This document shows, piece after piece, positions 39,805 through 50,900 of a stretch of DNA of 64,000 nt (the stretch's first letter is position 1; each line of letters begins with the position of its first letter). The position numbers and the translations under genes were made by a program. The notes under the pieces are model-generated. The model worked only from the letters and a program-made list of their open reading frames with translations. It was not told the origin of the DNA and made no database searches. Origin of the DNA: Cenococcum geophilum 1.58 (lineage: Eukaryota; Ascomycota; Dothideomycetes; Gloniales; Gloniaceae); contig KV748206.1 of the NCBI GenBank assembly GCA_001692895.1, positions 876,434 through 940,433 on the forward strand, written 5' to 3'.

Positions 39805-40220
39805 ATTCCACCACCGAGCCGGCCACCCCACCAAGCCGGCCACTTTTTTTCCCACTAAAAATCGTGAAAATCGCAATACAATATCTCAATAACCACTTAA
39901 TAATAATTCCTAAAAATTTATATTTAAGCTTGCATATATACTATATTTCATTTGCTTTAATTTTAAATAAATCTATTAAGTAGTTATAAAGATATTAAGA
40001 TTAGAGTAAAATTTACGATCAAAAACTATATATCTTTAAAACTACTTAATAGATTTATCTGAAATTAAAGTAAATAAAGTAGAGTATATATGCAAGCTCA
40101 AAGATAAATTTTTAAAAATTATTATTAAGTGGTTGTTGAGATATTGTATTGCGATTTTCACGATTTTTAGTGGGAAAAAAAGTGGCCGGCTTAGTGGGGT
40201 GGCCGGCTCGGTGGTGGAAT
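39805..40220. mobile_element. 416-bp full-length palindromic MITE (fold-back)
   Basis: The left end ATTCCACCACCGAGCCGGCC is mirrored at the right end, and the two halves remain complementary almost to the centre, so each arm is about 200 bp. Flanking ACGT at 39801-39804 and 40221-40224 is the likely 4-bp duplication: removing the element plus one ACGT keeps the Copia-1 frame. A 2-bp TA duplication is possible on sequence but breaks the frame. The arms contain two GCCGGCC blocks. Open frames inside it, such as the minus-strand one at 40042-40263, are by-products of the palindrome. Confidence 0.88.
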
Positions 40221-42884
40221 ACGTTACTATTATTACTAAATAAACCAGAAGTCCCCTAACCAATTTAAGTTTACCCTTAAGAATAACTATAACTTTAACT
40301 TCTATATTATTATTAATGTTATATATTTTAGTAGTAAACTAGTACTCTAAGTTATTAACTTCTTAACCTCCTTTTAAGCCGCGCGTTTTTTAAAAGATAT
40401 ATTAGCTAGAAACGTATAGGATACCCTTTAATTATACTAGATTAATATCTATTTAGGACCCTTTAATTAAATTATCTATAATATAGGAAAGAACTTCTTA
40501 TCTATAGAGTTCTAATAATAGATAAAGGTAATAATAATTAAGGTTAAGGAAGTCCCCGTTAAGGTATATAATAGTATTAAAAAGGTAGAGTAATATTACG
40601 CGTTATTACGCCATATATATAAGATTATCTCTTTAAAACTAAAGGACGCTAGCGAAGAACTTACCTTATAAATAGCTATTAAAGCTATTAATAATTCCGC
40701 TGGCCTGGATAGACTTATACCTATATTACTAGTCTTTAGCGCCTACCCTTAAATAACTAATAATTCTCTACTATTTTCCTTTATTATATAATAAGCTAAG
40801 GCTATTTATAAGGTAATAAAGGAGGTATAACGTCTCTACGCTATACGCTAGGTCAATAACACACTAGGAATAAGAAATGGCCTAAATATCTTAACTACAC
40901 TTAATCTGCCACTCTAGTCTAAAGTACGCGTATAGCGTAAAAAGGAAGGATAGTTAGGCCTATACCAACTTATTATAATTAATAGTTAAACTTATACTAT
41001 TTAGATGCCTTATAGACCTACTTAATTCTATTTAACTATTATTAAGCCTTACTATAAAGATAATAAATCTAAGCCTTTATAGGATGCCCTAAAAGATGCC
41101 TTAGAGGAGAACTATAATTAATGTGTTCTAAAAGGCGACTACAATCCTAAGATAATTATATTAGATACGCTATAACTATAACGCGGTAGAGGTCGCCCAA
41201 AGGGATTACAAAATCACTAACATCTTATTAATTTTAAAGAATAATTTGTTACCGCTATTAAGAGTAGAGTTAAGTTATTAATGGCCTTTATAACAGCTAA
41301 AGAGAAGGCTAACTTTAAGCTCGCAAAATAGCTTTAAAAGGAAGGTCGTATTATAACTTTAGGAGCTCCTTTCTAAGTATATAATAAGTAGGAGATCGAT
41401 AGTCTTATTATAAAAGGAGTCTTTAAATTCGAGAAATATAACCCTACTAAGTTTAATAAAGTTCGTATCTTTAAGTTAAGGATAGTTAATAAGATTAAGG
41501 GTAAAGCTACTAACGCCCTATTTAAGAAATTAAGGCTTATTATCTAAGGTTACAACAATAATAGTAAAGAGATAATTCTTATATAATCTCCTATAATTTA
41601 ACGAGCTAGTTAGTAAGTTATTATTATATTAGCTCCCTCCTTAATAAAAAATAGAATAGCGGTTTATTTATAAAATATTACTTAAGCCTACACCTAATTA
41701 GAGACGCACCTTTAGCGCTTAATATTAGCATACCTTTTGGAACAAATTCGCTACTAGTATCCTAAAGATATAATTATGGTTATACTTAAGCCATTATATA
41801 AAATTATAGAGGTAGGAACTTACTAGTAAGCTATCTACAGTAAGCACTATAAAGAGAAGCTTTTAATAACTACTTCTATATTTAATCCCTATTTCCTTAT
41901 TACAACTATAGGAACCCTATTTAGAATTATCGGTATATAAACTAATAATATAATTATCTTAGGANACAACNAATTCTTAGCTCTTAAAGAGGATAAGCTA
42001 GTAAAGGNAAATCTTATAGCAAAGCTAAAGGAAAAGCTTAATTTAATAACACTATTACTTTTTAATAGATATATCCTCTCCCTAAATAAGGATTCTATTA
42101 CTTTGCGCTAGAAGGGTTAAAGTAAAAAGATTAACATTATTAATATTAATTCCCTAAAGTAAGGATATATAGAGTAACGCGCTTATAAAGCTTATATTGC
42201 TTCTATCTATTAGCCTAAGGCTTTATTTAATCTCTTTATTACCACTTAATACTAGGAACTAACTAAGGATAACATTCTTGCCCTAAATAAATATCTTTTT
42301 TAGTAAATAAACCATCTTAATTAGTGACTACTCTATATGCCTATTAATCTTCCTACCGCTAAGCTCTTTATATTTATTAATAGATTATTTATAAATAATA
42401 AAGATTTTAGCTCCTAGTTAGGATATAAGATTATTATTATAAACGAATTTACTAGAGAGAATGACTTTATAATTTATAGTAATCTTACCTATTAGAGCTT
42501 AACTAAGAGTAAGCGCGTTACCTAAAGTGTTTTAGTGTTAGAGATATATAGAATAGTTAGCGGAGTTAATATGGTAATTGTAATTGGAACTACCCTAAAG
42601 ATAATTATAGATTAACTTAAACTTCCTATTATCCCTACGATTGTATATACCGACTTATATTCCCTTTATAAGTGTTTAGTTAAGCTTAGTACTATAAAAA
42701 AGAAGCGCCTTATAATTAATATTATAGTACTTTAGTAATCCTATAAGCGTTAAGAACTCTTTAAGATTTAATAGATTAATGGCTAAAATAACCTAGTAGA
42801 TATAATAATAAAGACGAACCTAAATAAGGTATTAGAGACGTTTGTTAATATAAATACTCTATATATATAAGTTAAAGGTTAGGT

Positions 42885-43007
42885 TAAAAGGGAGTCCCTA
42901 GAAATTTCTTAGTTATATAAGGTCTTAAGATATCTAGGAACTTTAACCGGCGGTTAAAGTTATCTAATTAGTTAGATTCTCTTACTAAGACTTTTTTAGA
43001 AGGGGGG
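42885..43007 (+). mobile_element. Gypsy 3'-end fragment fused to Copia-1
   Basis: Directly after the Copia-1 RNase H end, a segment closely resembling the extreme 3' end of element A appears. The frame SLEISQLYKVLRYLGTLTGG and its stop are followed by ATCTAATTAG, AGATTCTCTTACTAAGAC and the purine tract AGAAGGGGGGTA. Element A shows the same order in reverse at 6360-6510. So either a truncated Gypsy copy or a recombination joint lies at about 42885. Confidence 0.7.
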
Positions 43008-43352
43008 TATAACATTCTATAAACCCTGACTTAACCTAGCTAATTAGGATTTTCTATCCCCGGGATGGAAAATCGCTATTGGCTCGCTTATAACTAGCGC
43101 CTTAGCGGCCCTAATACGATATCTATCACATATCGGGGCTGATTTGGCGCAGTTACGACCCGGGTTAATACGAGGTTAGGGCTACCTCTACTAATAACGC
43201 GCCCGAACCCCGTACGAGGTCGCGTAGTGACCGCCCCTAAGTACTTTCGCACGCGATTTTGGGCGAAAAGGTATATAATTTATGTTAAATCGGTACTTCT
43301 GGACGGTCGCGTAATATTACTCTAAATTTATAACACCTAAATAGGCTCTATT
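43008..43352. other. Possible LTR after the Gypsy fragment
   Basis: The sequence following the purine tract starts TATAACATTC, which could be a decayed TGTAACATTC LTR start. A 40-bp block with TAATTAGGATTTTCTAT at 43060-43100 recurs in the 3' region of element B near 39340-39385. No second copy of the whole segment is in the window, so the LTR reading is unproven. Confidence 0.35.
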
Positions 43353-43630
43353 CCTATATTAAGGCGTCTTAGTTACTATAGTGCAGTCCTATATTAAGAC
43401 GTCTTAGTTACTATAGTATAGTCCTATATTAAGGCGTCTTAGTTAATACAGTGCAGTTGTATATTAAGGCGTTTTGGTTACTATAGTATAGTTCTATATT
43501 AAGGCGTCTTAGTTACTGCAGTATAGTTATATATTAAGGCGTCTTAGTTACTATAGTGCAGTCCTATATTAAGATGTCTTGGTCACTAGTATAGTTCTAT
43601 ATTAAGGCGTCTCGGTTACTATAGTAAAAT
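43353..43630. repeat. 35-bp tandem repeat, 8 units
   Basis: Eight head-to-tail units of 35 bp (the seventh is 33 bp), each built around TATATTAAGGCGTCTTAGTT followed by ACTATAGTGCAG. Unit-to-unit differences are mainly G/A and C/T. It lies just downstream of the Crypton coding end (minus strand). Confidence 0.92.
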
Positions 43631-43689
43631 AGGTATTATCTACTACTTAAGAGGGAGCCTCCCCTGCTTTAGATATTCTTATAAAGCTA

Positions 43690-46260
43690 ATCTAAAGAAT
43701 GCCGACCTCGTAGCTATTTTAGCTGGTTAATAGCCTGTCTCTCGTCTTTTGCCATACCGTCTTTTACGCGCCGTCTTATATCCTTAATAATCCTACGGCA
43801 ACGGCTATAGAATATAGCCTCGCCGTTAACCTGCTAGCGTGCCCCTTAACAGTAATTAAGAGCTTTAATTAACGGCCTACCTACTAGCCCTAAAGTCTAC
43901 TTAGTCCAGAGCTAAAAGACTAAATTACCGCCTTAAAGCATTTTATATTTCCTTAGTAGCGCCTATAGGTTAAGAATAAATGGGAGAGATAGTTAAGTAT
44001 TAGCTTATGCCTATGCTAGTAGGGGCAATACGGATATAGTAAACGGCTAAGCGGGCGGTGCGGATATTATAGACGGCTAAGCGGATAGTGCGGATATTAT
44101 AAATGGCTAAGCGGATAGTGCGGATATTATAGATAGCGGCTAAGTAGGTAGTATAGATATTATAGACGGCCGAGCAGGCGGCGCGGATATAGTAGACGTT
44201 ATAGTAGACAGCGCGGGCTCGCCTAAAGGTGGATATATAGACTCCGTAGGCCCTATCTAGATACCCGTCTTCCCTTACTAAATCTATATAGGTGCGAATA
44301 ATACTAATAACCTTTCTATTTCGCCAAGGCGTTCTAAGATCGTCTGTATGCATAATTAAACCCCCTTTACCTTAGAGATCGCGGCCTTATATTTTAGCTT
44401 AGCTACGGCCTTATAGGCGGGCTAGTATTTCCGCATTATTAGCTTATCTAGCGTAACTACGTTAGCTAGTAAGCTTTCTACCCGTGTAGCGAACCTCTAG
44501 TACTCCTCGCAGCTAAAGAGGGGGTCCTTTTATAGGGGGTAGAGCGGGAACTGCTTATATAGGATTACTAAGTCCTGTAATAGGATTACCCTAAGCGCGT
44601 AAAGGAGGCGTAGAAATCCTAAGCCTATAAGGTTAAGCTATATAACCTTATTATCAGCCCTACCTAGGTAGTAGGCCTCTATATATTTTAGCCAGACGTT
44701 AGTCTTAGGCTATATCTTTAAATAAAGGGCCTCCTCTAGCACCTCCCGTGTATAGGGGAGAAAGTAGCCCTTTCCTTTCTTTAGGAAGCCGGCAATTGAC
44801 CATATAAACGCATAGGGTAGGTAGCTAAGGTAGGCTCCTATTATTACGTCCGTATTCTAGCGTCCGGCCCATTTAATTTAGGTCTCCTTAACGCCGCTAA
44901 GCTCGGTATATTAGATGCTCTACTTATAGGCGCTATAGGTCTTCTCCTTTAAGTAAATTCCTACCCCCTAAAATATCTTTTTATTCTATTTAAACTGCGT
45001 ATAATAGCTTAGCGGCCGTTACGGTACTTTAATACTGCTAGGGAAGACGTATAGGTTATAGTAGTCCTCTAGCTGCCGAAAGGATGGGAAGCTCTTAGCG
45101 CCGTCTTTACCCTAGTAGTTAAAGAAGTAGAAGGCTACTATAAAGAGGGGGTAGAGGATAGGGTTAGCGTTCCGTATATAGCCTATATACTTAACCTTAC
45201 CGTGCTAATTCTGCTTCCCTTATATTATTAATATAATTATACACGGCGCTAACTTATCTAGTTTAGGCCTTTTATTCTCTAGTTTAATAAGGATAAGGTT
45301 AGCAAGCTAAACGTCTTATCTACTTTTACTATAGGTAATGGTAGTATAGCCTAAGGAACGGGTTAGAAAACGGTAGCTATATAGACCGGATAGGGTATAT
45401 ATAAACCTAATAAATGCTTAGCTGTAGTTTAAAGGTAAGACTTAACTAAACCTAGGATCTTAGAGCCTATCTCTTAGCACTAAGTAATTACCTTTTTAAG
45501 CCCTTTAACATTATAGCTGCTAGTAATTATAAATAGGCCTTAATTAATAAAGTTAACGCGTTAAATCTAGTCCTTATTGTGGCGGACGCTATCTAGTACT
45601 GCTAAGAGCTTTACCCCCTATAGCAGCTGCAAGGTTTTACCTTCTAACTACTATATATAAAGCTCGGTAATAGCGGAGATATAGCTATTTATAACTAAGT
45701 ATTGGACTATCTCGTTAAATAGGGCGTCTAGGGCCTCCTCGTCCTATATTTTTCCTTTCTCCTTTATAGCTTCCTCCCCTATACCTACGGCTGCCCCTAT
45801 AGCTGCCCCTATGGCTACCTTCCTCCCTAGCTGCTTTACCCGCTTAACTGTCTTCTATCTCTTCTTTACCCACTTACTATCTTTCTACATCTCTTTTTAT
45901 TTTAACTTCCGTTTTTAATAGCTAGCAGCCTATAATTCTTAGTTAATAACTTACTGCTTTAAAAATAGGTAAAGCTTATCTTTTATTACCTAGGCGCTAT
46001 CTATATTACCTTCTAGTCTCGCGTACTAGTCTTCCCACTCTTTCTACTTTAGCTTGTACGCCCTTATAGTATTCTTTAAGCGCTAGGCCTTATAAATATT
46101 ATATAGCTATGCTATTTAGGCCTTAAATTTGCTTTAGAAGCTATAGGGGGAGGAGGCTAGGGGGGCTTCTATTAACCGTAAAGTAGACCGTAGGGTAAGG
46201 AGATTCTTAAAAGACTCTATATCCGTAAGAGGTAAGGGGGAGACGCGTAAGCGCGGCGTG
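43690..46260 (-). pseudogene. Decayed Crypton-type tyrosine recombinase with GCR1_C-like end
   Basis: On the minus strand a long decayed frame shows the fungal Crypton layout. First comes a core-binding-like N-terminus (KEWEDxYARLEGNID near 46020). It is followed by a LLAVLDSVRHNKD stretch near 45560-45610. Then comes the catalytic-domain block with QGKQN, PFPSFRQ-like (reads SFPSFRQ), LSYYTQ, KTY (KTH expected), TELSGVKETQIKWAGRQN and IIGAYLSYLP (about 45230-44770). A Lys/Arg-rich GCR1_C-like end, VNGEAIFYSRCRRIIKDIRRR, lies at about 43740-43830. The family is usually linked to CBF3/Ndc10 domain 2. Stops are TAG/TAA. The catalytic His seems changed to Tyr. Between the two domains is a 30-bp tandem repeat. 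Confidence 0.75.
44041..44195. repeat. 30-bp tandem repeat inside the Crypton frame, about 5 units
   Basis: Units of GGCTAAGCGGATAGTGCGGA followed by TATTATAGAC run from 44041. The first three are exactly 30 bp and one later unit is 33 bp. On the coding (minus) strand the repeat encodes a 10-residue unit similar to AVYNIRTIRL, so it expands in frame between the recombinase and GCR1_C-like domains. Confidence 0.88.
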
Positions 46261-46775
46261 GGTAAATAAAGCCACTAAATGCGTAAATATTAAAGGAGAA
46301 GAAGGAGAAGAGGGCTCTATATTATACAATTATAATTATAGTAGGTCTTTCTATATAAAATTAGAAGCCCTATATAAGCTAACGCGGGCATAAGGATAGG
46401 AGAGGGTTAGAAAATAGATTGTTAAGGTAATGATAAAGGCGCGCTAAGGCCCTTTATACTAACCTAGTACTAACTTAGGCCTTAAAAACGCGTCTAAAAA
46501 GTAGGGGCCACTACTAAAGGGGGGAGGTAATATTTAGACGATATGTCGCGGACCTTAGGGGGTCGTGCGTAACCTAAGGTTATGCTAAGCCTAACCTAGA
46601 CCTCCGATACCTACCTACAACTCCTAAGTAAGAAAGCACTACGTGCTAAGAGGTAAATGTTAGGATAGCGAGACTTATGTTATAATAGTAATAGTAAGTA
46701 AAGAGGATTAATATTTGTTCCGCTAGTTAAGCAATATCTATATATAAATGGCAACTATAAAAGAAGAGTTGCTAG
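46261..46775. other. RIP-degraded DNA before the second Copia LTR
   Basis: No gene recognised. The last 20 bases before 46776 contain AAAAGAAGAG, which could be the decayed polypurine tract of Copia-1 if 46776-46992 is its 3' LTR. Confidence 0.4.
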
Positions 46776-46992
46776 TGTTGGGAATAAAGGCAAGTGGTCA
46801 CTATATGAGGTATATTGCCGTCATATGTGGCAAGTTGCCGTTACGTGCGGCAAGTTGCCGTCACGTGTCGCCGCGGTACTAGCGTGGCGAGGAGCCTTAA
46901 GCTCCTCGCCCTCCCTTATTAAGAAACAAGAATAACAATTATTATACTATCTACGAACTGTAGCTATGTGATATTACCTTATGTAACCAACA
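46776..46992 (+). repeat. Copia LTR copy 2 (217 bp)
   Basis: Near-identical in layout to 17380-17596, starting TGTTGGGAATAAAGG and ending ACCAACA. It may be the 3' LTR of Copia-1, 29 kb away because of nested insertions; the candidate duplication is ACCAC before copy 1 and GCCAC after copy 2. Alternatively it is the 5' LTR of another copy, since a gag frame starts 38 bp downstream. Confidence 0.88.
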
Positions 46993-47030
46993 GCCACTAT
47001 AAATCGATATTGTTAACTTAATTACCCCCT

Positions 47031-47336
47031 ATGTCTGACGACGTAATCCTTATGCCTAAGAGCTTTAACCTAAAAGCTAATAAGTTAAAAACGGTTAATA
47101 AGTTTAAGCTTTATAGAAAGTAATATATTTGGTATAAAGCTATTACTAAAGCTCTAAAGTATACTAAGTAGCGATCCTTATACATTTAGAAGTAGGGTAA
47201 GGATATCCGGTTAAAATCCTCTACGGATTAGCGAACGTTCTTCTACTGCTATATTTATAAGCAATTAAAGTATAAAAGCTCTGCGTAGTATTATTAAGAA
47301 GATTAATAGCTATAGATTACCTTATAAAAGATTAAT
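47031..47336 (+). pseudogene. Truncated Copia gag remnant
   Basis: From the ATG at 47031 a frame reads MSDDVILMPKSFNLKANKL and continues for about 100 codons broken only by TAA/TAG, ending abruptly near 47336. The start resembles Copia-type gag N-termini (acidic start, then an amphipathic helix with a conserved aromatic YIWY). It is cut off by the less mutated segment that begins TGTGAGGTGAGG. Confidence 0.55.
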
Positions 47337-47704
47337 GTGAGGTGAGGGTGTGGATAGGGAGTCCAATTAATAGAATAATAGGGTATATTGTATAGACAGA
47401 CGAATTCTTGAGGGAAAAGGAGTCTGGGCGAGGTAAGGAAGGGTTTTCCCTAGGCACGTGCAGCGCACGTGCCTCACAGGCGACTTGCAAGGGGTAAAGC
47501 TTTGTCATTAAGTACTCGCTACCGAGTATTTATATTCCTCCCAGTTTAGACTAAAGGCTTTCAATGCCGCGTAGATCCCTCTTAGCTTTTTAGGATATTA
47601 ATCCCAAAGTATATAAGCGTCTCTAGTAACCGAGACAGAATCTTCTTACCCTGCAGTGCCTTATGAGATCATTTCGTATAAAGAAGGTACCCGAAGTTTC
47701 AACT
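47337..47704. other. Less mutated segment between repeats, with a G-box palindrome
   Basis: Base use here is close to that of the gene-rich flank: CA and TG dinucleotides persist. It contains GGCACGTGC-AGC-GCACGTGCC at 47453-47473, with two CACGTG cores. The start TGTGAGGTGAGG could be an LTR start, but no mate is in the window. The right part continues across the C2 insertion into 52893 onwards, so it is the target of C2. Confidence 0.5.
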
Positions 47705-47709
47705 AGTAG

Positions 47710-47904
47710 TGTCAATTGGTAGTCCGTGCACCAATTATAAGGTAAGATTGAGGACTCTATCTATTCAAACTATGAAGGAAAAAGACTATATATACATAAG
47801 GTAGTACCCCCCACAGGGGTCCCTAGAGAATTGGTGAAACTAAATTGAAACCAGGTTAAGACAAATCTGAAGCTGATGTCTAACAGTACCCGTCACGGTT
47901 AATA
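47710..47904 (-). repeat. LTR of C2 (3')
   Basis: Begins TGTCAATTGGTAGTCC and ends CACGGTTAATA, where the right copy has CACGGTCGACA. Preceded by AGTAG. Confidence 0.93.
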
Positions 47905-50900
47905 TACCCCCCCAGCTTTAAGCTGTCCTGTAGGTTAAAGCTATATTATAAGTCTTAGTATAGTGTTAAGTTAAATTTACCTTTGTTAATTTAGATTCTT
48001 TCCTTAATATTAACCAGGTTTAATTAATAAACAAATATCTCGTGCTTCTGCCTTAGCAGAGCTTTAGTTAGTCCGTCTGCTACTATTGCTATAGTAGGCG
48101 TCCAATTAATCTTAATTCGATTGTCACGTACCTCTTAACGTAACCAGTGGTGGTATATGTCGACGTATTAGAGCTTCATAGATAGCTCTGGTCCGTCTTT
48201 TATAAGTAGTTAAATTGTCTATAAATTATCGCAGTTAATCGTCTGCCTGTTATCTAAGGTTAATCTAATTTCTTTAAAGAAGCGACTCCACTAGATTAAT
48301 TCCGTGCCTGCATATAACAGAGCTATAAGCTCTGCCTTAGTGCTTAACTTTATTACTAACGTCTGCTTAGTAGAGCGCCAGTTAATTAGTCCCCCGAATA
48401 GGGTAAATAGATATCCTTCCGTACTATGTCTACTTATTAAGTTGTCTCTAAACGCTGCGTCACTTACTCCCGTAAAGACTTAACTTCCTATACTATGTCC
48501 TAAGTATTTAATTGCGAGAGTCCTTGTCTAATAGAGGTAGGCGATCACTTAACGAGCTGCGGCGTTATAGAGGGGTAAGGGATTTCATAGAAATTCCGAT
48601 AGCTTGCTTAAAGCTTAAGCTGCATTAGGTCTTATAATATAGGTCACGTAGAGGAGTAATCCGATCATCCTCTAGTAGACGTAGGTGTCTTAATTTAAAG
48701 CTTCCTCTAGGTTTAGTAGGAGCCTATTAGTGCTTATAAGTATACTAACTAAGCGTATATTAGTTAAATAAAAGTTATTAGCAATCTTCTTAATATAGAA
48801 GTCTTAATAGAGCTATAGCTTCCTCTAACTCCTATCTCTTAAGACTTAAATTCCTAGGAACTAGGACAGTTTACCTAGGTCCTTTATCTCATATTTCTTT
48901 ATAAGCGCAGTCTTAAAGCTTAGAAGCTCTAACTGGTTCCCCTTAGTACTTACGGCATAGATATCGTCTATATAGAAGAATACGATTAGCCGATCGTTGT
49001 AGTAAAGACACGGCTCTCCGCTAATAGGCTTTAACCCCAATTTGGTTAGTTTCTAACTTAAGTTATTATACTAGAGACGTGGCGATTATTAAAGTCCGTA
49101 GAGAGCTCTGCGTAGTAGTAGACATTTACCCTTAATGGTAAATCCATCTAGATACTTAATATAGACTATTTCATTAATTAAGCTGTTCGCGAACGCGTTA
49201 ATAGCGTTGCCCTACCAAACGTCCAAATCAAATGCTGTGATGACTGCTGTAAGAGCCCTAAAGACCTTAGCTGCTAGAGTCGCCGCATAGGTGTTCTTAT
49301 ATATCGACTCTTATAGATCGCCTCTTATACAGAGTCGTGCCTTAAACTTCGTTAAATATCCATTAGTGTCTATTTTATAGGTAAATCTCTAGGTAGTAGG
49401 CACTGTTTTAACTAATGGAGTCTTATCTACGACCTTAAATATTCCACGACCCTCTAGGTTAGTGTACTCTTTTATAGCAGCAGTAAGGAAATCTTCCCTA
49501 TACTAGTGTCTTATAAACTCCTTCTAGTTCTTAGGCGGAGGTAGTAGCTTATCGTAATAGATTTTCCTATAATATTTTAGGCCTATATAGAAGGCTACCT
49601 AAAGCGCTTTAAAGCTATCTACCTCCTTAAGGTAAGTCAAATGAGCTATATATTATTTAGGTAGCCTCCTTAATCGTTTACCTTTTATAATATTATCTTC
49701 CTTAACAGCTGCGCCATCTTTATCCTTTAAGTCATCCTCTATAGGTACGTATTTATAATGCGGTTATTAACGGGTAAAAAGAGCTAAGGAGCTTAAGGAT
49801 TTTTTAGTAGGAATTAACTAAGGTTCTAGCGTCTCATCTGGGGTAGGAAGGGCAGGTAGGAAATCATCCTTTAAGGTTTATAAGCTTACTACGTTATTAT
49901 CTTAATTAGTCGCTTAGTCTTAATTTCCACTAAAATCTACCTATTAATTTCTACCGTTTTCCACTTAAATCTTATCTAAAGTCTTATCGTCCTTATCTAA
50001 CGTTTCGTTAAGCTCTTCCTAAAGCGTCCTATTAATATATAACACATTAATTACCTCTAAAATTTAATTAGCGCGTTTTTGGAGCAGATTTGTAAGATTT
50101 AGCTAACCGTTGTTATAAAGCAACTGCTTATTAAATGTCACGTCTCTTATTTAAATTACCTTCTTTTTACTGGGTATATAGACCCTAAAGATATTCGTTA
50201 ACTAGTACCTAACTAGGTATCTAATGTAAGCTCTTAGCTTAAGCTTTTAAGTACATAGGAGGTTGTATTTAAGCGGGTAAGCTTTGCAGCCGTATACACA
50301 TAGATAAGCTATATTTGGCTTTAATGGTAAGAGCCCTAGTACTAACTAAAGCTTCTCAAAAGGTATTATCTAGCTAAGCTAGGCGTTCGGTATCTAATTA
50401 ATTAAATATACTGCAGCTCTAATAATCTCTAGCTAGAGCTCTTCTAGTAATTAAGCTTCGATTCGTATATAACGAGACTTAATAATAATTACCCCCTTAG
50501 AACGTTCAGCAGAACCGTTTTAAGACTTCATATATAGAGCCAATTGCTCCACCGTAATTCCTTCTTAGTTCGTCCAACTATAGAAGTCGCCACTAAAGAA
50601 GGTCTCGCCATTAACTCGGATAACCATAATCTTCTAATTATATTAACGCTTCACCCTATTCGAATATTATATAATTACTTACGTTAATAACAACTTTCGG
50701 GCAAAGGTCTCTACCTTATTTATTTATAGAAATTCATTATAGAAATATATTATCTATTTATAACCGTTATACGCCACGATCTCCTGGAATAAGTTAATAT
50801 ATACTTAGTAGAAGGGCCTTATTACCTTATTAGTAGGTGCTCTTCTTAATACAATTTTATAAGCCTTACTAACAGCATAGGATTTACATTCAATTATCGC

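Larger units (their letters stand above)
17380..42884 (+). mobile_element. Copia-1 (Ty1/copia) retrotransposon, split by three insertions
   Basis: The 5' LTR is 17380-17596. A gag-like region from about 18030 leads into an aspartic-protease region ending near 20053, with the Copia-typical block FLFCIKDINKLGV. The coding region resumes at 28000-28091, 39700-39800 and 40225-42884. It then shows the pre-integrase zinc region, the integrase start (QFKFTLKNNYNFNF), the RT and the Copia RNase H end (RVEGWVKR). The frame is continuous once element E, element B and the MITE are each removed with one target duplication. The RT catalytic pair at 41944-41949 reads NN instead of DD. Most other stops are TAA/TAG at Gln positions. 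No intact frame survives. Confidence 0.85.

Noticed and set aside
40042..40263. 73-codon minus-strand frame
   Set aside because: It lies mostly in the palindromic MITE and arises from its sequence symmetry.
43353..43630. CRISPR-like array
   Set aside because: The units are contiguous tandem repeats without unique spacers, and the host is a eukaryote.
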